From contig NW_023503496.1 of assembly GCF_014529535.1 (NCBI RefSeq), positions 682,001 through 746,000 of the forward strand: DNA of 64,000 bases, written 5' to 3'. Shown here in pieces: positions 45,626-57,568 of this stretch. The stretch is from Bradysia coprophila. Lineage: Eukaryota; Arthropoda; Insecta; Diptera; Sciaridae. Numbering within the stretch: position 1 is the first letter of the stretch; every line of letters begins with the position of its first letter. The notes below the pieces were generated by a model. The model was given only the letters and a program-made list of their open reading frames with translations, had not been told where the DNA came from and did not search any database. The translations under genes and the position numbers were made by a program.

Positions 45626-46569
45626 ATTCATAAAAAATATCCAAATAATTAAACCACATAATGTGGGATGTGAGTGAAGAATTGCTGAACGTGGGACATT
45701 TGAATCATTTTTACTCCGTAGACAGAAACTGCCTCTGCACCATTTTTGCAGCGTAATTGTACAACGATATTCATTTGAAAATGTAGTATTTTACGTACTT
45801 ACTCTTAATTATTTCCACTGTCCCATTGAAAAAGGTATTGCAGGCAATATTCCAAACATTTACAGCGTAAATTTGTCAGTTCAAAAATAGTCTGCTTTCT
45901 ATTTTAAAATTTTTCTTCAATTTGTTCAATAGAGGAAGAGTGGGTGGTGGGTGATCTGATGTTAATGGTGTATGGGTTTCTCCTAGAGTTCAATAAATGC
46001 GTCAGTAAAGTCTCCTATGATAATCTCGCAAATTCAATGACATAGCTCGTATATTTAATCAGTTCTATGTAAAAAAGTGTTTCAATGAAATTTTCCGGTG
46101 GTGGAAAACCGAGCGTATCTACTAGTCTATGACACATTATTTAAATTTTTTTCGTCAAATTAGCGAAGAAGTCACTGGATAACCATATTGCAGAAGGATG
46201 TAGACACATAAAGTTTTTTAACGTATTCACTACCCTTCATATTTGAGATTTCATAGATTTTAATGGAAAACTCGGAAAATTGATGAGGAAAATGGAGAAA
46301 TTGAAAAGCGTTTGGTCATATAAAAAAAGTATGAACCTTTACCTTTCGTTTAAGCCCCATATCGACAGTCTAGCATTGACAGACGCTTCACAATAATTCA
46401 TTGAAGTGACCCTTACACTAAAATCTTTGGTGAGGGGTTGTGAGTGGTGGGGTGGGGTTTTTTGAGGGGTGTTAATCTTTTTGGACTCAGGCTACCAATA
46501 TTAATCACTGGTCCAAAGCGCACCATTCTACTATAAAGTGAACTATTTTTATGCTAAGGACCTCTACTA
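45626..46569. repeat. Right arm of the 3.1-kb inverted repeat
   Basis: Reverse complement of 43421-44374. The outermost ~30 bp diverges slightly (GTAGAGGTCCTTAGCAT against GTAGAGGTTCTTGTAG), marking the arm end. Confidence 0.9.
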
Positions 46570-47045
46570 AGCTCTACAAAGTGAGCACTTCGAGAGGAAA
46601 ATCTACATAATAAACGGGCGATCGATCGATTCGGATTATATGCAGGGCATATTTATACGACACAACTATGGAGATGTGTGTATATCGTCTCATGTATCGT
46701 ACGGCTTATTATTAGTACGCGCATTTAGTTTTCCAAATCATTTATTTGCGATGCTGTTTCGAGACGTTTGTTGTTGTAAATGTGTGGTGAGTATCTTATG
46801 CAACAGTATAACTCGATTATGGTATCCTTGCAACAAAATTTGCTTGAAGGCGGTTTTAATAAAATTATTAACAGAAATAGACGAAGAGAACTAATGTGGT
46901 TACAAAGCTGAGTAGAGTGGCTTTATACGTATATAGACGACTTCGGGAAAATGCTGCTGTTGAAAGTTTTACCGCGAGCGCAGTTTTCACTACTTTTTCA
47001 AGCTCAAACTCAAAGTCTATGACGACACTGCGATCCCCTATCCTG
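46570..47045. other. No gene seen
   Basis: Short ORFs only (84 codons at 46640-46894, no domain). Confidence 0.4.
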
Positions 47046-47232
47046 TCGTGTTTAGTCAAATCAACGTATCGCATTTGTGTCTTTGCTATTAAAGAGCTTT
47101 TGGGGCCTTTAGGCTTCTTGTATTCCACTGACAAGTTCCACTTTTCCAATGAAATATGACAGAAGCCCAGAGCTCTGGGAAAGCTCGTCAAAGCACGAAT
47201 ACAAAGCGATACGTTGTTTTGGCCTACCACGG
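47046..47232. mobile_element. MITE, GCCGTGTTAAGCC family, copy 4
   Basis: The ends CGTGTTTAGTCAAATCAACG and CGTTGTTTTGGCCTACCACG are inverted; it shares ATCGCATTTGTGTCTTTG and AAAGAGCTTTTGGGG. Confidence 0.6.
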
Positions 47233-48584
47233 TCACACAGTCTCTGGAAGCATCACAGGCAGGCTACGCAGACCAAGCGTTTTATATGCATAGGTTCCAC
47301 AGATCGTTTCGCACAAATTTTCAACTCAACTTAATAGGTGTTTGACATTTTCATGTCTATTTATGTCAGGCACCCACGAGACAGATGCATCCAATTGAGA
47401 CTGAATAAACTGAATAAAAACCGACAAGATTCTTAGTACTCCAGACTTAGCCGGTAGACTTGCATTTTATTGGGAAAAGAAGATTTTTCACCCCTGCCCC
47501 GCATGAGTTATAGAAAAGTCATGTTTCAATAAAATTGTAAAGAAAAACAAAAACGTTCGCAGCATTTGGATAGAGACATCTAGAAAGATTGATACCGCTT
47601 ATCAAACGAGTACTTGCAATAAATGTTCACCCACAACAACGGTACATTCGGCAAATTTATTTCATTCAAATAAATTCATCGGTTTTTCGGCTGAGACCTG
47701 ACAACGACTGGTTCAATTCAAATTAATTATTTAAACCGGCGACATAACCGTTGTAAATTCCTCACACATTTACGAGGACGATAATCCCAGCCCCAAACAT
47801 GTTAACAGCAAATTTTGTTGGTATTTTGAACTTTCAACACGTTCCCCATACCACGACGATTTTTGATACATTGTGCAAACTACGATGCCACTTCACACTT
47901 CCACTTGTATCTATATTTTATAATGTTGTAGAAATCGGTTCATACACCGGAACAAGCAGCATGTTTTCGTTGGGAAGTGATTTGTTAAAGTGTAGAACAT
48001 GATTATTTAGGGCATTTCGTCAACACAGTTCTGTATACCAGTTGAGGTCTGATGTTAAACCTCAGATAACAATGTGGGTATGGGTGAATATTATGAACGA
48101 TAAAATTGGTGTTGACGGTAGTTATACGGTGGAGTAATTAAGTTTACTGAAGGGAGTACGTAATTGAATTCAATTGCATTGTTGGACTGAAAATTTAGAA
48201 TTTCACCGCACTGCTGCCTCTTTGAACTAAATGGTCTTAGAGCACCAAATGTCCCGTCCGTAAGTATTTTTTTACACGTTTCGGGTTTTTAGAGACCCTG
48301 GACCTGATGGGTTAAATAAGGCAAGTGCAGATAGCAAATCGAATGACTCAATTTGCCTGATAGTAGATAGTTTGAACCAATCAGGTCATAGTATTTGTCC
48401 AAAGTTTAGCAAGGACACTTTTAGTGGTGAATTTAGCAAAGACTCGAACCATTGTTGATAATTCACCATTCGTGTTAGAAAATTAGAACTTTGGGTTAGC
48501 AATAGATACATACTTTGGACTTTAAACTAACTTCACGCTCATGGTTTCTTTTGAGTAGATTTTCAAGATGCGTTTCTCTCCAGA
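47233..48584. other. No gene seen
   Basis: Unique AT-rich sequence. ORFs such as 47799-48002 are of chance length. Confidence 0.4.
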
Positions 48585-48683
48585 AGAAGCTTAAAGAAGC
48601 TTAAAGCTCTCGAAAAGCTCTTCAAAAGCAGACACAAATGTGATACTGTGGTTTGTCTTAACACGGCAGACCAATGTGGAGAC

Positions 48684-48911
48684 CAAGGCTATAAACTTTG
48701 TGGAGGTCACGCAGATACAGATACGCGGGTGACACACCACAGTTGATGATAAAATGGCCGATTTCATACAAAAATTCACCTACTATGATGATTGTCACCC
48801 CCGTGATGATGTGGTGATTTTTTTTTTGTATGTAAAATCATCAGACGTGGTGTGTTCCCGCGTATCTAATAAAATGGCGATCTGCGTGACCTCCCCAAGT
48901 TTACAGCCTTG
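48684..48911. mobile_element. CAAGGCTGTA-ended MITE, copy 1
   Basis: The ends CAAGGCTATAAACTTTG and GTTTACAGCCTTG are inverted around GAGGTCACGCAG / CTGCGTGACCTC. It shares GTGTTCCCGCGTATCTAATA with 51530-51699. The interior has ACCACATCATCA-type pairs that recur at about 50740-50895. Confidence 0.7.
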
Positions 48912-49740
48912 TGTGGAACGGCATTTCATTCTGTAGATTATTGTTTTTATAAACTACCTTCAGTTCCCGTCAGTTCCAAATAGTAGAATTGACTTTATTC
49001 GTAAAGAACTTCTCGTCCTGTTATAAGCTTTTATTGTTTGCATTGAATTTTAATTTCAAAGAGGATGTTGAACGATAGAACCGTAAATGTTGGGGTTACT
49101 AAATTATATGAAAATATACATTCGAATTGCCAGCGTACACGGAAAAGCCAAATTGAATTTAATGTTCGTTCGTACATTCCCAATGTTGGTGTTGTACAGC
49201 CAGGAGATTGAAAATTGTGTTAACTTTTCGTTTACACTTCTGAAAGTGCCTGTTATACGACTCAAATGCTTTTCATTCTACCATCCACACTCATCATTCA
49301 TCGATATACCCCGCAATGATATTCGGCTACAGTATGACGACTACATGAACGGTTGTATTTTTTCAAATTTTCTCTCTATTTCTCGTTTTATTGAATTTAA
49401 CCTGCATGAAATTGATTGCTAGCGGAAAACAAAATTTTCTATTTACGCAGGCAGGAAATGGAAATGAAATTTTGAACGTTGTATGTTTGAAAGTAAACTG
49501 ATTTGGAAATTGGTTTTACAAATTTGCATGAACGATGTGATGGTTTTTGTTACGGACGAATCGAACACAAGATGTTTTACGTTTGGTAGAGATTATATCC
49601 GCTTTTCGTTTTAAATTAAGGGAAAATTCGCGTAAATTTACATTACGATCATTTTAGCGAATTGCTTTCAAGGTCTTGTTAGCGGAGGTTACGAATTGTA
49701 ATCGCAAAAAATTCCGTAAGATTCGCTGTAATTTGTGTAC
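48912..49740. other. No gene seen
   Basis: A 111-codon plus-strand ORF (49087-49422) has no recognisable domain or splice context. Confidence 0.35.
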
Positions 49741-49747
49741 ATGCAAT

Positions 49748-49915
49748 CATAGCACTGAACAAAGCACTAGAACAGATTTTTTTAACGGTCACTTGGCCCT
49801 TCAAATATGCTACTGCGTTCCAATTAATTTATTTATTTTTATATGAGAAATTTAGACTACTGCGTCGAGAAGGCCCGCTCGAAAATTCTGTTCTACTGCT
49901 TTGTTCAGTGCTATG
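49748..49915. mobile_element. MITE with ATGCAAT flanking duplication
   Basis: The ends CATAGCACTGAACAAAGCA and its complement, 168 bp; ATGCAAT occurs on both sides (49741-49747 and 49916-49922). Confidence 0.75.
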
Positions 49916-50739
49916 ATGCAATGGACTACAGTGAAATTTAGACCTGAATTTGCTTCAGCTGTCTTTCAGCTGCTCCACTCATACAAGCAAAAGTGCATAA
50001 TTGTGGTTCATGCGTGAAATAGCTACACGCATGCGCATGGTCGTGGTAAAACCATCGATATAATATACTGTAGATAATGAGACACGGAGAACGAAATTTC
50101 GGAGATAATGAGACCCGAAGAACGAAATTTCGGAAATATAGCACACATACAAGTGCAAAAAATACGAATCGCAACACAAAACGAAGAGAAAAAGGAAATT
50201 GAGAAATGCAGAGTTTCAATTATTTTCAATTGTATGACATTATTTCGCGCGCTTTCTCAAAACGTAAGTTACGTTACCCATACATCTTTCCGCATAAAGT
50301 TACTTTGACATTACTTATCTACCCTATTTTATATCGTTGGATAAAATCTAATAAAAACGTATGAGCAGTTTTGGTTGCATGGATAAGCTGAAATGCATAT
50401 GCCTAAATTCGTCCACTGTAATTTCAGTTCGCTTGTCAACTGCCACTTCTTTTTAAGCGTGGGAACACAACACTTCTGATGAGTGTACTTACAAAAAAAT
50501 CACCACGACCACATCAGCACGTAACGATAATCATCCCGACAGGTACACTTTGAGGTACATCTCAATGTGTTTTTTATCTAGATGGTGGAACCACAGAGAG
50601 GGTTTTAAATTTAAGTTTCTATATTGCAAATGTCAAATATATGACCAAGGTCATACAGTGAACGACATCTCAAATGTCTCACTGTCATTTTTTTCAGATT
50701 TTTTTAATTTGTGCTCCCTAGTACAACTATTACGGAATA
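49916..50739. other. Repeat fragments, no gene seen
   Basis: AGACACGGAGAACGAAATTTCGGAGAT and a near copy (about 50079-50135) form a short tandem pair. A fragment of the CAAGGCTGTA family interior lies near 50470-50560. Confidence 0.4.
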
Positions 50740-50898
50740 ATGTCCAAGACCGCCATTTCAATAGATACGCGGGAACACACCACTTCTGATGATTTTACAT
50801 GTAAAATAATTCACCACATCATCAAGACGACGAGAATCATCAGAGTAGGTGAATTTTTGTATGAAATCGGCCATTTTATCATCAACTGTGGTGTGTAA
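50740..50898. mobile_element. Internal fragment of the CAAGGCTGTA-ended MITE family
   Basis: GATACGCGGGAACACACCAC to AATGGCCGATTTC-like sequence matches the interior of 48684-48911 inverted; the ends are missing. Confidence 0.5.
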
Positions 50899-51330
50899 CA
50901 ATGAATGTACAAACCAGGTATGGTCTGTTCATACAAATCGGAGGACATATCGATCTCATGAGAGATGAGTTTGTTTATTTGAAATCGCTATGTCCTCCGC
51001 TACAAACAAAGTTTGACATTCGACCATACCTTGTGTTGACGTTCATTGACAAAATGATGGGATATTTCCGTGGAATGACATATTGATTTGCATGCAAGAA
51101 AATTGCGCAATGTGTAAAAGGTGTAATTGAAATTGATAGAATTCTCTCGTCGTTTCAACGGATGGAGGGAATATGTCGAATGATTTTGAATTTGATCGAG
51201 AGAAAATGTATTGAATTCTCTCTCAAAAAAACCAGCTGTCATTTCTCTGTGTCTTGATTTGTCAGCAAGATGTAACAACATCTTCCTAACAAACCAAGTT
51301 CAAAATCCACTCGAAGATACGGAAGATTAA

Positions 51331-51521
51331 CACTGAAGGTAATGCAAATGCACAGTTACGCCGAGTTACGCACGGAGGAAATTACGATTTTAAGGACGCA
51401 TTCAAACGCACCCATTTTCGTATTATATTATTTTAACATGAATATGTTTTAGATAAATCAACTTTCAAGTGAATTTAATTTCGTCATGTTGCACACATAT
51501 TGAATTCTTTTGCGTCGAGTT
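51331..51521. repeat. Copy of the ACTGAAGGTAATG-ended family
   Basis: ACACTGAAGGTAATGCAAAT at the left and TCGTCATGTTGCACACATATTG further right. Interrupted at 51530 by the CAAGGCTGTA MITE, whose duplicated flank belongs to this repeat. Confidence 0.6.
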
Positions 51522-51529
51522 GCAGCTAG

Positions 51530-51699
51530 CAAGGCTGTATACTTTGGGGAGGTCACGCAGACACACACACGTTTCATACAAAAAATTCACCACGCCATAC
51601 AAATTCAATTTTGGTGAATTTGTTTCTATGGAAAAGGTGTGTTCCCGCGTATCTAATAAAATGGCGATCTGCGTGACCTCCCCAAAGTATACAGCCTTG
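51530..51699. mobile_element. hAT-like MITE, CAAGGCTGTA-ended, with 8-bp duplication (copy 2)
   Basis: 170 bp. The inverted ends CAAGGCTGTATACTTTGGGG are perfect. GCAGCTAG is duplicated exactly at 51522-51529 and 51700-51707. The 8-bp duplication and terminus suit hAT. No transposase. Confidence 0.85.
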
Positions 51700-51707
51700 G
51701 CAGCTAG

Positions 51708-53154
51708 TGGTGAAGTGAATTCGACTTTATAAAAAATTAAGAGGTGCAACAAGCAACAATATTAGTCACAAGAAAATATGACGATCTACAAAAATTGATT
51801 CACCTCAAAGTCTGAATTCGTAAATTCTTTGATCCGCGTTATTTTCAGGTGCTCGTTCAGGAACTCTTCGTTAAATTTCACTGGTGACGATTTTGACATT
51901 TCTTTCATATAAAATATGTCAAAATCTTCACTTTGGGTAACGAGCTCCAATGTTTATATATTTTGCTCGAAATTGGTGGCGATCCACTTTTCAAACGAAC
52001 AATAAATGAAAATATTCCATAATCTAGAGATCATTTGATATGTCAAATTAGTTGTCATTTTCATAAAGCTAACCTCAAACTTTGAAAAATTTAAATGAAA
52101 TTTTATTTTTTTAGATGTTAGCTTTGTGAAAATGACAGTTAAATGCATAGTATCGAAGGCAACGGACAATTCAATTGTCGGTTCCAAAAGAATATCGAAA
52201 CTGTATACAACTCGAGGGAGCTGCCGCCATTGTAGATATCGTTAGAATGTCAATTGCAACTGACGTTTGTTGAATGTGTCTCTTAAATCCCGTTTTGGGT
52301 TTTCCTGTTTTTCCCCTTTCCACACTGCAAACCAAATGAACGTGACTTCTAGGCGAATTTCAGCGATTTTTTGTTCGTTTTCAAAATGCTTGATAATTAA
52401 AAAGTTCATTTTACCGTTCATAATGCCAGTGCACGTGTGCACAAAACCATGAACGCAAAAAAATTGTTCTTCAACTTCCGAAAATAAAAACAACAACAAC
52501 AACAAACATCCCAGCCATATTTATGATGACGGCAATGGAAAACAAAATTGTCATGTGATGACTTCAAGAGCTTTACTTTTAATTGGTTGGTAATAATTAG
52601 TGTGTCGTGCATGGAGGGTTGGTGGGCTTATAATATCCATTTGAAGGATATTTTTTTGTGAGAGCTTTAACCAGATTTTTGTGTCTGGGCTTATAATGCA
52701 AGTACATCAAGTGACTGCGTGTAATGGGTAAATCAACCGCATGTATAGACTCTTTGCACTTCCCCATCTGTCTGCTCTACACTGAAATGTGAACTCCTAC
52801 TTGGTGTGTACGAGTACACAATATATACGTAACTGTCAAAGCGAAAGTTCTTATCATGCGATTAGGGGGACGTGTATGAAGTAGTACTTTTCGTATACGA
52901 AGAACAATGTGTTCTGCAACACATTGTAACTCAAATATTAACCATTCAAAAACAGAGAAACAATAACGGCAGCTCAAGCTCCGACTTGGAGGGGTAGAAA
53001 AGATGACATTTCTCTGTTCAGCAGTGTTATCAAAACGTTTACTAATTCGAAATATTTTACTTCATTTGTTCAAACGCTCGCACATTTGGTCATACAACGC
53101 TGTTTTCTGTAGTGAGTGTTAGATCAATAAATACATCAGTAATGTTCTCAGCTC
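51708..53154. other. No gene recognised; repeat fragments
   Basis: The phrase GGAACTCTTCGTTAAATTTCACTGGTGACGA (about 51861-51893) recurs at the right edge of the window (about 63947-63987). An AAATTTAAATGAAATTTTA hairpin lies near 52085. ORFs lack domains. Confidence 0.4.
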
Positions 53155-53160
53155 TTTATT
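53155..53160 (-). terminator. AATAAA polyadenylation signal of LRR gene
   Basis: AATAAA on the minus strand about 15 nt after the TGA stop at 53175-53177. Confidence 0.6.
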
Positions 53161-53174
53161 GTGGACTGTTAGGT

Positions 53175-56100
53175 TCAACAGTTTTGTTTGAAATAGTCGC
53201 CAAAATCAAAATTCGTCACATCAATCCCGAAGAAATTGTCTTCCGTTTCCAGACTTACACCTTTCGGCACACAATAGAATCTACTACCGAAATATTCTTG
53301 TATCCAGACACCAACACGAGACTCTACATCGTTCCAGCTCTCGTACATCCACTTTAGATCGCACGAGCATTCGAAGTAGCAATTTGTTTGAATTTTATTT
53401 TTCGGATTGGCATCCAGGAAATTCGTTACAGTTTGCTTGTCCAGCAAATAGGTAATCGGTTTACACTTCAGCAGGCAGCCTATCGTCTCGCAATTTTCCC
53501 GTTCGCCGATGTGCAAATTCACAGCCGTCGCGTTGTTCAATGCGGTAAAAGTGTTCGGCTCGATAATTCCGTCATTGCCGACGAAAACGTTTATTTCGTC
53601 CGGATGAACGGTTGACGCGGAGAAATCGAAATTCGAGCTGTTTAGGCGGAAAGTGTGGTAGTCGTCCAGTTGAATTGTTTGCAGATTCGGAAATGATGCG
53701 AAGTTTGGGTAGTACGTCAGATTTGTGTTTTTCGCTGAAAATTGTTTGATTGTGGCAGTTGACGCTCCAAATGCATTCGGATGGATTGATGATAAGTTCC
53801 TACAGCCTGCCACGAAAAAATCGAATTTTGAAAGGTCGTCTGCATATTGAATATAGTACATGGGATCATAGTAATGGAGCAATAATGGAGTGAACACATT
53901 CTAGTCAACTTCTTGAAACTTCCTGCTCTTTGAGATTTTCAAGAGTTCGAACAAATACATAACCAAATATCACACTAAACACAGACTGAATGAGAAGCTG
54001 GCCCAAAAATTAGCAAAGTCGTGAGTTTCAGTGGTGAATTTCATTCAATTGTGAGATTCATTCAGTGGTGTAATTCATACAGTGGTGAGTTTCATGAAGT
54101 GGTAAAATTCATTCCGTAGAGAAATTCATGAAGTGGTGAATTTCATGAAGTGGTAAATTTCATAAAGTGGTGAATTTCATGAAGTGGTGAATTTAATGAT
54201 GTGGTGAGTTTCATGAAGTGGTAAAATTTATTTCGTAGTGAAATTCATGAAGTGGTGAATTTCATGAAGTGGTAAATTTCATAAAGTGGTGAATTTCATG
54301 AAGTGGTGAATTTCATGAAGTGGTGAATTTAATGATGTGTTGAGTTTGATTCAGTGGTTAATTTCATACAATGAGATTCATCAAGTGTTGAAATTCATTC
54401 AGTGGTGAAAAACTTGAACTTTTGGCCAGCCACTTGATTGCTTGTGCTAGTGACATGAAGCTAAACAAATAGAATTTTTCTCGACTTTCGGTCATCCCAA
54501 AATTACTTACACATGACAATGAAGCAGCTTCACACTCGGTATGCATTACACATCTCGTGTGTATTTGGCAAAATAGTTAAAGGTTTTTTAAATGGAAGAG
54601 AAAAGCACGGAGAACTTTACCTGTCAGGTCAACGATATCAAACTCAAAGCTACCAAATGAGTCCATCGGAAGCTCTTCGATTTCCTTCGACGAAAACAGC
54701 AGCCTACTAAATCCTTCCGTTCCACTAGATTCGCTCAACCGAAGAAAAGTTGCTCTGACATCAAACTCCTTATTGCCACCACAGTGAATCAATCCAGCCG
54801 AGCGGAATGATAGACAATTCGGCAAACACTCGAACGAACTGTTGACTTTGCATTGCACAGACTGTGGATCACTTTCGATTACGTTATTCATGACCCGTTT
54901 GATGCGCAATCCATTTTGTACGCTTCGTTTCAAGCGGCCAATGTCGTCAAACATCCATCTGCTTTTGCAGTCACACCACACGTCCAGATTGAAATAGTCA
55001 ACTTCAAAGTAATTCTCCGGATTCTCCTCGATGAACGGCCGGAATACATTTTCTGGCATAAAATCGATAGACGGAGCATTGGCTGGGTCCGATGCCGCAA
55101 AGCTATCGATTTCGAATTTGATGTGAACGGGCCGCTGGGAACCGGAAAATGCGTTCTCCTTCAATCCGTACGTATCGTTAAATGGATTTCCTCCGATGTG
55201 TGTGGTCAACGGTTTGGTCGACGTTTCGTTGAAGGCGAAGGCAAATGAATCGAATTTTTCGATGAAATTTTTTGAGATTCCCAGCTCCACCAGTTTTGGT
55301 GCGCCTGAAAATGCGTAACTACCGACGGACTTTATGCCACTTTTGTAACGTCTCCGGTCGAATGAAAGAGAAAGATAACGTAAGTTGTTCAGTAGTTTTT
55401 GGTGGTCTTCCGGGACAAATGCATGGGACGGAATATAAGGAATTCCGCACTCACTGAGTCGAAGTACTCGGATGTTCGTCAGTGACGAAAAAGCTTGGAA
55501 TAAAGCCTCCACTTCACTCGTCGTGGCGGCTGTAAAGTTTGCTGTATTTATATCCAGTACCTGAATCGATCTTGCAGTATGGTCGCTGGTTGCACTAGCA
55601 AATGCTTTCGGATGGATCGATTTCAAATTGGACACGTCATTCATCCAAATAGCAGTTATCGACACGTTGGAGAATACATCCATTGGTATGTCAGTCAAAC
55701 TCATCACTCCTTGTATTGTAAGAACGTCAAAATGTTTTGGTTCGTGATCACTGCGCGAAAGATTTACAAATAGTTGTTTGAGCTGCTCGCCCGCCAGTCC
55801 GTCTGTGTTACAAGTGACTTGCGTAGTATTACCGAACGTATTCGATGTGCCAGAGCTCCAACCGTACAATTTTGATGGGATTGTACGTGGTAATTCACCA
55901 AATTCACACGTACAAGGAAACAATAAGTTCTCATCGGAGGGACAATGACTCTGCCGGCCTATGTACACTTCGTGCAGTTCTGTAAATCCATCAAATGGAT
56001 TCTGCATCTTGTGCGGATCGTTGCCGAAATCGTTGTACTGCGGCAGGCCAGTGTTGATGGCCCGAAAATCCGTCAGGTCATCCTTCAGTTCAATCAGTGC

Positions 56101-56436
56101 TTTCGGCGATATGGTCGTCAACTTTGGCGCATTTTCGATGAGAATCGTTTCGAATTTGAAGCCGTGGAATTCGAAAAATTGATCGCCGATCTCCTCGATG
56201 TTCGAATCGAATATTTCCAGACTGCGAAACGTTCGATGCCAATAGGTATCGTCATTCCGATCGCGCAGCTGCCGTTGTTCGAATAAAATGTGACTCACAT
56301 TGAAATCGCCAGTGCAACGGATGTTATTGAAATATCGAACGTAACAGTTCGAAATCACTTTGGGCGGTTTCTCTCCACATTTTACACCGAATGGAATTAG
56401 GAATGCGAAGACAACCACTATTAACGCTGTGCCCAT
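53175..56436 (-). CDS. Secreted leucine-rich-repeat protein (2 exons)
   Basis: Exons on the minus strand: 54621-56436 and 53175-53839, joined through a GT-AG intron (53840-54620) to 2,481 bp, 826 residues. The donor ACAG/gtaaag and acceptor atatgcag/AC restore the frame exactly. The N-terminus MGTALIVVVFAFLIPFGVKC is a signal peptide. Irregular leucine-rich repeats follow (for example LRVLRLS-like and LRYLSLS segments near 310-400). Then comes a cysteine-capped end with WCDCKSRWM (about 487-495) and CKV...CLPNC. A second, shorter LRR block leads into a second cap, CSCDLKWMY (about 753-760). The two blocks look like an ancient internal duplication. There is no transmembrane segment or GPI-type tail, so the product is probably extracellular, in binding or immune-type recognition. 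The ligand is unknown and I cannot name the gene. The start is set by the signal peptide. Confidence 0.8.
54022..54410. repeat. 18-bp minisatellite in the LRR gene intron
   Basis: About 20 units of the GTGGTGAATTTCATGAA type. Variants (GTGGTAAATTTCATAAA, GATGTGGTGAGTTTCAT) recur in a fixed order about every 108-126 bp, so there is a higher-order repeat. It accounts for about half of the 781-bp intron. Confidence 0.85.
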
Positions 56437-56500
56437 GTTACACTCAACCGATTGTGTTAGAGTCTAAGCGCAACTGATGATTCTGAGTTAAAAAAATTAT
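56437..56500 (-). promoter_or_regulatory. Probable initiator of LRR gene
   Basis: Minus-strand TCAGTTG (56477-56471) matches the arthropod initiator form TCAGT, about 35 nt upstream of the ATG, with an AT-rich block (aataattttttt) about 20-30 nt further upstream. Inferred only from sequence form. Confidence 0.35.
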
Positions 56501-57370
56501 TTTCTTTTCTTCGATATATTGAAACTGGTTTGTAAGCAGTGCCGGCTGAAAATATGCCTGATCGTCTGTAATGAATTAACCTAGGATCTCTACATCTATT
56601 TCAAGTTTGAGGAATGACGATTTTCATCACAATGTAACCTTGCAATAAATATCGATTACTTGAGAAGCAGAGTGTCTGTAGATCCTAAAGATCGACGGGT
56701 GTTTTAACGCTTAATCCGACACTGCGAGTAAATGAAAACCAGTTCAGATGTTCGGTTCGTTCATATTTTAAATATCAAATTAATTGCAAACAAATGGGAA
56801 GTTTGTTGATTCCTTAAATTTGAATGTTTCATGTACTGGATCATACGTGCGGTCATGAACACTCAACGGTTAACAGTAAATAAGAATACCAGAAAATAGT
56901 CATCTAATAGACATGTTCATGGCCAGGTCAATGGAATGAATGGAATTTTATTGTAACAGTTTAGTTGCGGGACAGTCTTTCTACTCGCGAAAATAAATCG
57001 TGAGTGCACGGAAGGATATGAACTTTTCTACACTTCCAGGTGACATTTTCAAATTTTACTTAACGAACTTGAGAATTCTACTGCTTAAACCAAATTTCAA
57101 TTATCGACTGAAAGGTGTGTAGAGCAAAATTATTTCAAAAATTCCCTGCACCCACAACCCACAAAAAAAATCAAAAAAATTCAATTCAGATGGTACAGTA
57201 AACGTCAGTGAAAGTTAGGCGTGTCGTCCATTCAGCTCTTTTTTAGCTGGTCCACTCACACCCATATACTGCTGAAACGTCTTTATACTAGCACGAATTT
57301 CGTTTGTATGCGTCGACCAGATGTGAAACAGCTGAAGCAAAGTCGTGTACAAATTTCGTTGACGTCGACT
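56501..57370. other. Upstream of LRR gene, no gene seen
   Basis: Unique AT-rich DNA. A CAGCTGAAGCAAA phrase near 57335-57350 recurs at 57526 and, inverted, near 49945. Confidence 0.4.
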
Positions 57371-57568
57371 GTACAGTCAGAGGCAGAGAAATTTCAGCAT
57401 TAATTTGTTTCAGCTGATCCACAAATACATTCAAAATTATATATACCGTTGAAGCTGCTGCACGCTCGCGCGTGGTTGTGGTAAATGCGTGTAAAGACGG
57501 AAATTTGAATGTTTGTGTGAATCAGCTGAAGCAAATTCATCCTGAAGTATCACTGCCTCTGACTGTAC
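57371..57568. mobile_element. MITE with GTACAGTCAGAGGCAG inverted ends
   Basis: The ends GTACAGTCAGAGGCAG and CTGCCTCTGACTGTAC. The interior pair TTTGTTTCAGCTGAT / ATCAGCTGAAGCAAA is also inverted. A related sequence lies just to the left (57225-57360) and near 49940-50060. Confidence 0.6.

Noticed and set aside
54022..54410. 18-bp repeats considered as coding for a repeat protein
   Set aside because: Both strands contain stops or lack a start across the array, and it lies inside a well-defined GT-AG intron.
54577..54620. Reading the first LRR exon through to a stop at 54577
   Set aside because: The last 15 codons lie past a good donor (ACAG/gtaaag), and splicing to 53839 restores a second LRR block in frame.
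54853..56286. Plus-strand ORFs of 61-131 codons over the LRR gene
   Set aside because: Antisense shadows of the long minus-strand exon; no domains and poor composition.
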